Of a DNA stretch of 11,506 nt, positions 1 to 6,426 are shown piece by piece. Position numbers and translations under genes: made by a program. Source of the DNA: Gammaproteobacteria bacterium (lineage in GTDB: Bacteria > Pseudomonadota > Gammaproteobacteria > Pseudomonadales > Azotimanducaceae); NCBI GenBank assembly GCA_003476445.1, contig DMUF01000052.1:2931-14436 (forward strand), in the 5' to 3' direction. Positions within the stretch are counted from its first letter, which is position 1. Each line of letters opens with the position of its first letter. Below the pieces are notes generated by a model. It saw only the letters and a program-made list of their open reading frames with translations. It was not told the origin of the DNA and searched no databases.

Positions 1-81
1 TTCGTCCTCAAACACCTTGTGCGCGGGCAGCTCCCCGCGCAGGATACGGGCGAACACGTTATCGTCACGATAGCTTGTCAT
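1..81 (-). CDS. HIT-family (histidine triad) protein, N-terminal fragment
   Basis: Only the first 27 codons lie in the window; the gene runs off the left edge. The readable N-terminus, MTSYRDDNVFARILRGELPA followed by HKVFEDE, matches the opening of HIT-domain nucleotide-binding proteins (NxFxxIlrGElPxxkVyEDE). The family typically hydrolyses or transfers nucleotidyl groups from purine nucleoside phosphoramidates or dinucleotides in the cytoplasm. The catalytic His-x-His-x-His motif would lie beyond the edge and cannot be seen. The start is ambiguous: an in-frame ATG two codons upstream (87) adds Met-Ile, and one GGAG at 92-95 sits 4 nt from that ATG and 10 nt from the one chosen. The gene starts about 20-26 nt after the SDR stop on the same strand, so the two probably share a transcript. 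The family call is strong for so short a piece; the exact subfamily is unknown. Confidence 0.75.
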   Translation of the reverse strand, partial: MTSYRDDNVFARILRGELPAHKVFEDE

Positions 82-107
82 AATCATGGATCTCCGATCG
101 CCGGTGA

Positions 108-1097
108 TCACTGATCCCCGGCAGCGCTCTGCGTAAGATTCGCGAGCACGCCCTGTGCTCGCATCCGTTCGGTGAAATCCGGCTCGTAGGCCTGCTCCGG
201 CTCTGCGCGCACCATCTGGTCGAGACGGTTCGCATCGTCGCCAACCAGAATGCGCCAGCGGCCCGCGCGCACCCCATCCAGGATGATTGTCGCTGCCTGC
301 GCTGCCGTCAGCGGCGCCTTGTCGCGAAAATCAACACCCATCTGATGCATGGCTGCACGAATGTGCTCATCCGGGAGGTTATCCACGGGAAGCCCGCGCG
401 CAGCCATGCGCGCGCGGGTAGCCGCGACCTCATCGACAGACATTTCCAGAGCGCCTCGGCCGCGCAGAACCTTGTTCGTGTTGAGCGCGATGGACGTTCC
501 AATATGTCCCGGCATCACCAGCGAAACCTTGACGTGCGGCGCGTGCAGACGGCAATCGTTGATCAGCGCCTCGGTAAAACCTTTTACCGCGAACTTCGCG
601 GCGCTGTAGGCCGTATGCGCTGTCCCTGGACCCAGGCTTGCCCAGAAACCGTTCACGCTGGAGGTGTTGATGATATGCGCCTCCGGCGCCGCCTGAATCA
701 GCGGTAGAAAGGCTCGGGAGCAGTAGTAGACCCCATACCAGCAAACGCCAAAGGTGCGCTCCCATTCATACCGATCATCAATGAAGAAGCTGCCACCGCC
801 ACCAATACCCGCATTGTTGAACAGCAGATGCACACAATTGGTCTGATGCGCGGCTGCGACCCCGTCGCGGAAGGCGATGACCTGACTTTCGTCAGATACA
901 TCGCAGGCATGCGTGCTGACAACGAGGCCCTGAGGACCCGTCGCAAGGCACTGGGCCTGAGTTTCCTCGAGCGCCGATGCTGATATATCGCAAAGACCGA
1001 GATGACAACCGGCTGCCGCCAGCTGACGCGCCAACTCGCGCCCCATGCCACTGCCCGCGCCGGTGACCACTGCCAGTTTGCCGCTGAAGTCCTGCAT
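108..1097 (-). CDS. SDR-family NAD(P)-dependent oxidoreductase
   Basis: This encodes a 329-residue short-chain dehydrogenase/reductase of the classical type. Visible motifs are the cofactor loop TGAGSGMG (residues 12-19), NNAG (94-97), the catalytic serine region at Ser146/Ser147, and YSAAK with Tyr164 and Lys168. Asp37 at the end of the second beta strand suggests NAD(H) preference, and Asp66 occupies the usual adenine-contact position. The protein is longer than a typical 250-residue SDR because of a C-terminal extension of about 80 residues after the fold core; its role is unknown. The frame stays open upstream to 1223, but I chose the ATG at 1097. It places the protein start just before the first Rossmann strand (MQDFSGKLAVVTGAG), and the purine-rich stretch AAGGATGGGG lies 4 nt upstream, whereas the extra 42 codons resemble nothing. 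The substrate cannot be told from sequence. A HIT gene follows closely on the same strand. Confidence 0.93.
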   Translation of the reverse strand: MQDFSGKLAVVTGAGSGMGRELARQLAAAGCHLGLCDISASALEETQAQCLATGPQGLVVSTHACDVSDESQVIAFRDGVAAAHQTNCVHLLFNNAGIGGGGSFFIDDRYEWERTFGVCWYGVYYCSRAFLPLIQAAPEAHIINTSSVNGFWASLGPGTAHTAYSAAKFAVKGFTEALINDCRLHAPHVKVSLVMPGHIGTSIALNTNKVLRGRGALEMSVDEVAATRARMAARGLPVDNLPDEHIRAAMHQMGVDFRDKAPLTAAQAATIILDGVRAGRWRILVGDDANRLDQMVRAEPEQAYEPDFTERMRAQGVLANLTQSAAGDQ

Positions 1098-1410
1098 GTT
1101 TCCCCATCCTTCTGATTCAACCCGCTCCGTGACCCTTCCCGGGCTTCCCGCAAATCCGGGCGGTGAGCCCGTTCTGCTTACGATCGAGCCTGTCTGACCC
1201 GGCACGCAGATTGACGAGCGCACTCACGGGGCCCTGATCCAGCACAGATCCGTTCGCAGGCGCCGCCGACTCAAGCTGTTTGCGCACCTGCCGGACGCGC
1301 GCGGGCCCACCAGTTTAGCGAATGGTGAAGCTTTCGCGGCAACTGGAAAGATACGCTGCCACGCGCGCAGGGAGTAAACTGGCGGTTTTCAATCGCTCGC
1401 GGAGGGGATC
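1098..1410. promoter_or_regulatory. Divergent intergenic region between the SDR and the Zn-dehydrogenase
   Basis: These 313 bp separate two divergently transcribed genes and should hold both promoters and any shared operator. Two structures are visible. A perfect 8-bp inverted repeat, CCAGTTTA at 1310-1317 and TAAACTGG at 1375-1382, contains a -10-like TAAACT pointing outward on each strand; a further AACTGG lies between the arms at 1342-1347. Closer to the SDR, CGGGCT (1140-1145) and AGCCCG (1166-1171) flank an inner CCCG/CGGG pair (1147-1150, 1157-1160), which could form a hairpin in the SDR leader. Neither -10-like box has a well spaced -35; the nearest for the SDR is TTGCCG at 1337-1342 on the minus strand, with a 19-bp spacer. 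Promoter assignment is therefore tentative. No convincing small gene was found here. Confidence 0.4.
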
Positions 1411-2448
1411 ATGCAGGTCGGACTTGTTACCGGCAGGGGTCGAATCGAGCTCAGAGAATTTCCAGATCCCAAGCCCACGCCAGGGCGCGCGGTCGTCCAG
1501 ATCCGCTACTGCGGCATCTGCGGAACCGACCTGCACGCCTACCAATCCGGCGAGCCGTACAATCCCGCCATCTGCGGCCACGAGTGGTCGGGCGAGGTGT
1601 CAGCCGTGGGCAGCGGCGTGACCGGGGTGCGAGAAGGTGATCGCGTCGCCATCGGCATCGCAACCGCCTGCGGACAATGCGCCACCTGTCGGCGCGGAGA
1701 CGCCGCTCACTGCGAGACCGCGTTCATGGGCGCGATCGGTGTGGGTCCGATGGTCGCGCCCCACGGCGGCTTCGCATCAGCGATCGCTATCGACGCCGCG
1801 CGCATCTATCCCGTGATGGCCGCCCTCAGCGACATCGAGGCCGCGATGCTGGAGCCGGCCACCGTCGCCGTGCACGCGGTTCGACGCACCGATATGCGAT
1901 TAGGCGATGTCGCCGTCGTGCTCGGAGCCGGTCCTATCGGGCTGCTTGTAGCCCAGGCCGCGCGCGCTGCCGGCGCTGGCGCCATCGTGGTCGTCGAGCC
2001 CGAACCCGGTCGCCGGGCTTTAGCCTCCCAAGTCGGCGCGGACGCGGTTATCGATCCGATTGCACGCCCCGATCTTGCCGCAGCTATCGCAGAGGCGAGC
2101 GGACGACCCGTCATCGACGTCGTCTTCGAGTGCGCAGGCATTCCGCCCACAATCAACCAGTCGGTAAGCCTGGTCCGCCGCGGAGGTGTGGTGTCACTCG
2201 TTGGTATGCCCAATCGACCGGCCGAGATCCAGGCCGCCGAGTGGATGATCAAGGAAGTACGCCTTTCGAGTTCACTCGCCTATCTGCGGGAAGAATTCGA
2301 CATTGCGCAGCATCTCGTTGCGGACGGCAGACTCCAGCTGGAACCCCTGCACTCGGACACGGTACCCCTTGCCGGCATGGACGGGGCGTTCGCGCGCCTC
2401 TCTCAATCACCCAATGACATCAAGATCCTCGTGGATCCCCGCGCGTAA
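1411..2448 (+). CDS. Zinc-dependent alcohol dehydrogenase, MDR superfamily (sorbitol/butanediol/threonine dehydrogenase-like)
   Basis: This encodes 345 residues, a normal length for a medium-chain dehydrogenase that oxidises a secondary alcohol or polyol. Catalytic zinc ligands are visible as Cys37 in CGICGTD, His57-Glu58 in GHE, and Glu148 in LEP. The structural zinc lobe has all four cysteines (Cys87, Cys90, Cys93, Cys101). The cofactor domain shows GAGPIG (172-177), and Glu196 at the end of the second beta strand points to NAD(H) over NADP(H). GGAGGGG lies just upstream of the ATG, which supports the start. The VOC gene follows after 33 nt, so the two probably form an operon. The arrangement resembles (R,R)-butanediol, sorbitol and L-threonine 3-dehydrogenases, but sequence alone does not decide the substrate. 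Confidence 0.92.
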   Translation: MQVGLVTGRGRIELREFPDPKPTPGRAVVQIRYCGICGTDLHAYQSGEPYNPAICGHEWSGEVSAVGSGVTGVREGDRVAIGIATACGQCATCRRGDAAHCETAFMGAIGVGPMVAPHGGFASAIAIDAARIYPVMAALSDIEAAMLEPATVAVHAVRRTDMRLGDVAVVLGAGPIGLLVAQAARAAGAGAIVVVEPEPGRRALASQVGADAVIDPIARPDLAAAIAEASGRPVIDVVFECAGIPPTINQSVSLVRRGGVVSLVGMPNRPAEIQAAEWMIKEVRLSSSLAYLREEFDIAQHLVADGRLQLEPLHSDTVPLAGMDGAFARLSQSPNDIKILVDPRA

Positions 2449-2481
2449 TCACAGCCTGACCACTTAAAGGAGAGCCGCCTC

Positions 2482-2850
2482 ATGATTGGATACATCACAC
2501 TTGGCACCAACGATCTCGAACGGGCGCGAGCTTTCTTCGATGCTCTGCTCGCGGAGTTGGGTGCCAGACAGATCATGGCCAACGAGCGCATGATCATCTG
2601 GGGCGGTCAGCCGGGTGCCCCGATGCTCGGCATTTGCACCCCCTACGACGGACAACCAGCCAGCACCGGCAACGGCACCATGATTGCCCTCAGCGCCGGA
2701 TCTAGCGATCTGGTCAGCCGTGTTCACGCGCGTGCGCTCGCGCTGGGAGCCACCGACGAGGGCGCGCCGGGGCCGCGCGGCGGCGCGGGGTTCTTCGCCT
2801 ACTTCCGTGATCTCGACGGCAACAAGTTCGCTGTCTACACGATGGGCTGA
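2482..2850 (+). CDS. VOC-family (glyoxalase/bleomycin-resistance-like) protein
   Basis: This is a 122-residue protein with two beta-alpha-beta-beta-beta repeats of the vicinal oxygen chelate fold. The N-terminal module opens with GYITLGTNDLERARAFFDAL (3-22), and the C-terminal module ends in FRDLDGNKFAVY (108-119). NGTMIAL (64-70) and GAPGPRG (94-100) match a common proteobacterial VOC subfamily of unassigned function. The usual metal ligands look absent: Tyr4 stands where a His or Gln is expected near the N-terminus, and Ala117 or Val118 where the C-terminal Glu is usual. It may therefore bind a ligand without metal, or use different residues. AAGGAG at 2467-2472, nine nt before the ATG, is a strong ribosome binding site. 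It follows the Zn-dehydrogenase by 33 nt and may act on the same or a related metabolite. A glyoxalase I activity should not be assumed. Confidence 0.88.
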   Translation: MIGYITLGTNDLERARAFFDALLAELGARQIMANERMIIWGGQPGAPMLGICTPYDGQPASTGNGTMIALSAGSSDLVSRVHARALALGATDEGAPGPRGGAGFFAYFRDLDGNKFAVYTMG

Positions 2851-2870
2851 TTCCCGACCCGCGACTTCGC

Positions 2871-2896
2871 TTATCGACCCCCGAGAGGGGTCGGTA
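2871..2896 (+). terminator. Hairpin after the VOC gene, possible terminator or RNA-processing stop
   Basis: A perfect 7-bp stem, CGACCCC (2875-2881) with GGGGTCG (2887-2893), closes a 5-nt loop. Three weaker pairs outside it (T2874-G2894 wobble, A2873-T2895, T2872-A2896) could extend it. It lies 21 nt past the VOC stop codon, where a terminator is expected. No T-run follows directly, so it is not a classical intrinsic terminator. It may protect the 3' end, or act together with the T-run at 2969-2974. Confidence 0.4.
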
Positions 2897-2903
2897 CGCA
2901 CCC

Positions 2904-2974
2904 AAAAATATGTACTTTTGCCTATATCGATTAGAAAAAATATCTATTTCTACAGACAGCTTGGTGCGTTTTTT
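2904..2974 (+). promoter_or_regulatory. AT-rich island upstream of the transglutaminase/ATP-grasp operon, candidate promoter
   Basis: Only 10 of the 47 bases from 2904 to 2950 are G or C, in sharp contrast to the GC-rich genes on both sides. The best sigma-70-like candidate is TTGCCT (2918-2923), a 17-bp spacer and TATCTA (2941-2946). The match to consensus is moderate, and the implied leader is roughly 135 nt. A 7-bp inverted repeat brackets the island: ACGCACC at 2896-2902 and GGTGCGT at 2963-2969, followed by a run of six Ts (2969-2974). The region could therefore also terminate read-through from the VOC gene, or serve as an operator. A small AT-only hairpin (TAGAAA 2932-2937, TTTCTA 2947-2952) lies inside it. 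Position and base composition support a regulatory role; the exact elements are inferred. Confidence 0.4.
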
Positions 2975-3087
2975 CACGGCCGACTGAGCCGGCGCGACCG
3001 ACTCGTGGAACTTTCCGCCGCTCCTGTTCCCTCATGTTGCAATGCAGCGGAGAGGCACCTACAGTCTTCGATCGAGCGAGAGCAGCC

Positions 3088-6000
3088 ATGACGATCCGCG
3101 TCGCCCTAACCCACGAAACGCGCTACCGATACGACCGCCGCGTGACACTGGGACCCCAGGTCATACGCCTGCGGCCAGCGCCTCACAGCCGGACGCCGGT
3201 AGTGAGTTACGCACTCGACATTCAACCGCGCGGGCTCTTCCTCAACTGGCAGCAAGACCCATTCGGCAATTTCCAGGCACGAGCCGTCTTTCCGGACAAG
3301 GTTGACGAGTTCACCGTGCGCGTGGACCTGGTCGCCGATATGGCGGTGTACAACCCGTTCGATTTCTTCCTGGAAGAAGGCTCCGAGCACTACCCGCTCA
3401 CCTACGACAGCGCGACCCGAACCGATCTCGAGCCTTACCTGACCTTGGAGCCCCAGGGTCCGCAGCTGCTGGCGTGGCTCGCGAACTACGGTGAACCACC
3501 GCGCCAGAACGTGGTGGATTTTCTCGTTGCCCTTAACCAACAGCTCGCCGCGGACATTCGTTACATCATCCGGATGGAACCCGGCGTTCAGACACCCGAG
3601 GAAACCCTTGCCGAGCGTTCCGGTTCCTGTCGGGATTCCGCCTGGCTGCTGGTACAGCTGCTGCGGCACTTCGGACTTGCCGCCCGATTCGTGTCGGGCT
3701 ACCTGATTCAACTGCGGGCTGACCAGAAAGCTCTGGATGGTCCCTCCGGGACAGAGCAGGACTTCACCGACCTGCATGCGTGGACCGAGGTCTATCTGCC
3801 GGGCGCCGGCTGGGTGGGACTTGATCCTACCTCCGGGCTGTTCGCAGGAGAGGGGCACATCCCCCTGGCTGCAACGCCACATCCCAGCACCGCGGCTCCC
3901 ATCTCCGGACTGGTGGAACCCGCGGACTGCACGTTCGATTTCGACATGTCGGTCACTCGCATCGAGGAGTCGCCGCGGGTGACCCTCCCGTACAGCGAAG
4001 CCGCATGGCAGGCGATCAACGCGCTCGGCCATCAGGTCGATCAGACGCTTAAAGAGCAGGATGTCCGGTTGACCGTGGGTGGAGAACCCACTTTTGTCGC
4101 CATCGACTACCCCGACGGCCCCGAGTGGAACACGGCAGCCCTGGGACCGCACAAGCTGCGACTGGCCCACGAACTTATCGAACGTCTGGCAGCACGCTTC
4201 GCACCCGGGGGCGTATTGCACGTTGGCCAAGGCAAGTGGTACCCCGGCGAGCAACTACCGCGCTGGGCGTTGACACTTCTGTGGCGTGCCGACAGCAAAC
4301 CCGTGGTTGACGATCGGTCTTTCCTCATGCCGGCCAACGATCCGTCGCTTTCGCACCGGACCGTCCAGGAAACCGACGCCGAACGGCTCGGCCGCGCCGT
4401 CGCTACGCGCCTCGGCTTTGCCGAGGCGGCGCTCATGCCCGCGTTTGAAGATCCGTGGCATTTCCTTGCGGAAGAGCAGCGCCTGCCGGAAAACCTCACG
4501 CCCGCCACTAACGAGCTTGATGATCCGCTCGCTCGAGCTCGCCTTGCACGCGTGTTCGAGCGCGGGCTTGGCTCACCCCGCGGCTGGGTGCTACCAGTAC
4601 AACGCTGGCAGGCTGCCGCATCGCCGCCCCGCTGGATGACAGAGGTGTGGAACACGCGCGTGGGGCACCTGCTGCTGCTTCCTGGTGACTCACCCGTCGG
4701 CTTTCGGCTGCGGCTCGGCGCGCTACCGCATCTCGATCCCCAAGCCTATCCGCACGTGGTTGCGAACGACCCCTTCGCAATCGCTGTGGAGCAACCACTA
4801 CCCACCCGTCAGCCACCCATTCGAACCGGCCCGGGCCCGGCCGACACTCAGCGCATCGACACCGGTTACGCGGAACAACCTCCGCCCGGCGACCGAAATG
4901 CTGCCGTGCTCGGCCCCGTGCGCACAGCCATGGCATTTGAAGTTCGGGACGGCGTGCTCTACGTCTTCATGCCGCCGGTGCAGGCCGCGGAGGACTGGCT
5001 GCTCCTGCTTGCGGAGGTTGAGCAGGCGGCACGGGATGAAGGCCTCGCCATACGTCTCGAGGGCTATCTACCGCCCCAAGATCCGCGCTTGCGCATGATC
5101 AAGGTCACGCCCGATCCCGGCGTGATTGAGGTCAACATTCAGCCCGCTGGCTCATGGGAAGAGATGGTGGCGATCACCACCGGATTGTACGAAGACGCAA
5201 GACTGACCCGGCTCGACACCCAGAAGTTCATGCTTGATGGTCGCCACACCGGCACCGGGGGTGGCAATCACGTCGTGATTGGTGCGGCAACCCCCGCTGA
5301 CAGCCCCTTCCTCAGACGGCCTGATCTGCTGCGCAGTCTGCTCGGTTACTGGCAGCAGCATCCTGCGCTCTCCTATCTCTTTTCAGGTTTATTCATCGGT
5401 CCTACCAGCCAGGCTCCGCGGGTTGATGAGGCACGCATGGACAGCCTGTATGAGCTCGAGCTCGCGTTTCGCCAGGTGCCTGATCCCGCTGCGAGCGAAT
5501 CGATTGCGCCCTGGCTCGTGGATCGCATCTTTCGCAACCTGTTGATCGACGTTACCGGCAACACGCATCGGGCAGAGATCTGCATCGACAAGCTGTACTC
5601 GCCCGACAGCGCGTCCGGCAGGCTCGGCCTGGTTGAGTTCCGCGCGTTCGAAATGCCGCCTCATGCGCGCATGAGCCTGGTACAGCAGCTGCTCGTGACG
5701 GCGCTTGTTGCACACTTCTGGCGCACGCCGAACACGCGACCGCTGGTGCGTTGGGGCACGGCGCTGCACGATCGCTTCATGCTGCCTCATTATGTCTGGG
5801 CAGACCTTCTGGACGTCATAGCGGACCTGAATCGTGCGGGCTTCGCGTTTGATGCGAACTGGTTCGCCCCGCACTTCGAGTTCCGCTTTCCCAGCTACGG
5901 GACAGTTCTCTTCGATGGCATGGAGCTGGAGCTGCGTCAGGCGCTGGAACCGTGGCATGTGCTCGGCGAAGAAGGCGCCGTTGGCACCACGGTGCGCTAC

Positions 6001-6426
6001 GTGGACTCATCGCTCGAACGCCTTCAGGTCAACGTGCAGCGCTTCAACGCGGAGCGCTACCAGGTGCTCTGCAATGGACATGTGGTACCGCTTGCCAGCA
6101 CCGGTCGCAGCGGGGAATACGTGGCCGGCGTGCGCTTTCGCGCCTGGCAGCCGGCCGCAAGCCTGCATCCCCGAATTCCGGTAGACGCTCCTCTGGTCTT
6201 CGATATCCACGACCGCTGGCAGGGACGCGCGGTGAGCGGCTGCACGTATCATGTTGCACATCCGGGAGGCCGCAATTTCGATGCGTTCCCGGTAAACGCC
6301 AACGCCGCTGAAAGCCGGCGTCTGGCACGCTTTCAACCCTTTGGGCACAGCGTCGGGGCTTTGGCTGCAATTGCAGCGCCGAGCACGCCGGAACACCCTC
6401 ACACCCTGGATCTCCGCTGGACATGA
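3088..6426 (+). CDS. Transglutaminase fused to DUF2126 putative amidoligase domain
   Basis: This is a 1112-residue two-part enzyme. Residues 1 to about 85 form the bacterial transglutaminase N-terminal domain (HETRYRYDRRVTLGPQVIRL region). The papain-like transglutaminase core follows with an intact triad: Cys181 in GSCRDS, His230 in LHAWTE, Asp246 in LDPTSG. From about residue 330 the protein is DUF2126, listed in Pfam as a putative amidoligase with a proposed glutamine-synthetase-like fold. Its landmarks are GGEPTF (331-336), HVGQGKWYPGEQLPRW, EVNIQP, GTGGGNH (722-728) and HRAEICIDKLYSP from His827. The length is normal for the family; the Mycobacterium tuberculosis counterpart is, as I recall, Rv2566. 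The frame is open to an ATG at 3034, but that site lacks a ribosome binding site and homologues begin at the equivalent of MTIRVALTHETRY, so I chose 3088. No signal peptide or membrane segment is seen, implying a cytoplasmic enzyme. It probably makes or cleaves amide bonds with its operon partners. The substrate is unknown. Confidence 0.93.
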   Translation: MTIRVALTHETRYRYDRRVTLGPQVIRLRPAPHSRTPVVSYALDIQPRGLFLNWQQDPFGNFQARAVFPDKVDEFTVRVDLVADMAVYNPFDFFLEEGSEHYPLTYDSATRTDLEPYLTLEPQGPQLLAWLANYGEPPRQNVVDFLVALNQQLAADIRYIIRMEPGVQTPEETLAERSGSCRDSAWLLVQLLRHFGLAARFVSGYLIQLRADQKALDGPSGTEQDFTDLHAWTEVYLPGAGWVGLDPTSGLFAGEGHIPLAATPHPSTAAPISGLVEPADCTFDFDMSVTRIEESPRVTLPYSEAAWQAINALGHQVDQTLKEQDVRLTVGGEPTFVAIDYPDGPEWNTAALGPHKLRLAHELIERLAARFAPGGVLHVGQGKWYPGEQLPRWALTLLWRADSKPVVDDRSFLMPANDPSLSHRTVQETDAERLGRAVATRLGFAEAALMPAFEDPWHFLAEEQRLPENLTPATNELDDPLARARLARVFERGLGSPRGWVLPVQRWQAAASPPRWMTEVWNTRVGHLLLLPGDSPVGFRLRLGALPHLDPQAYPHVVANDPFAIAVEQPLPTRQPPIRTGPGPADTQRIDTGYAEQPPPGDRNAAVLGPVRTAMAFEVRDGVLYVFMPPVQAAEDWLLLLAEVEQAARDEGLAIRLEGYLPPQDPRLRMIKVTPDPGVIEVNIQPAGSWEEMVAITTGLYEDARLTRLDTQKFMLDGRHTGTGGGNHVVIGAATPADSPFLRRPDLLRSLLGYWQQHPALSYLFSGLFIGPTSQAPRVDEARMDSLYELELAFRQVPDPAASESIAPWLVDRIFRNLLIDVTGNTHRAEICIDKLYSPDSASGRLGLVEFRAFEMPPHARMSLVQQLLVTALVAHFWRTPNTRPLVRWGTALHDRFMLPHYVWADLLDVIADLNRAGFAFDANWFAPHFEFRFPSYGTVLFDGMELELRQALEPWHVLGEEGAVGTTVRYVDSSLERLQVNVQRFNAERYQVLCNGHVVPLASTGRSGEYVAGVRFRAWQPAASLHPRIPVDAPLVFDIHDRWQGRAVSGCTYHVAHPGGRNFDAFPVNANAAESRRLARFQPFGHSVGALAAIAAPSTPEHPHTLDLRWT

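Noticed and set aside
1098..1223. Upstream extension of the SDR reading frame by 42 codons
   Set aside because: The extra residues have no similarity to the SDR fold, and a good ribosome binding site precedes the ATG at 1097, where classical SDRs begin.
1677..2417. Plus-strand 246-codon frame inside the Zn-dehydrogenase
   Set aside because: It is extremely arginine-rich, typical of out-of-frame reading in GC-rich DNA, and overlaps a gene with all zinc ligands intact.
2871..2896. Strong classical Rho-independent terminator after the VOC gene
   Set aside because: The stem is good, but no T-run follows it, so it is listed only as a hairpin of uncertain function.
3034..3087. Earlier ATG for the transglutaminase-DUF2126 gene
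   Set aside because: There is no ribosome binding site before 3034, the added 18 residues look like translated leader, and family members start at the equivalent of 3088.
3106..4254. Long minus-strand open frame of 382 codons opposite the first transglutaminase
   Set aside because: It lies wholly antisense to a gene with clear catalytic motifs, has no recognisable domain, and is the kind of open frame GC-rich coding DNA gives by chance.
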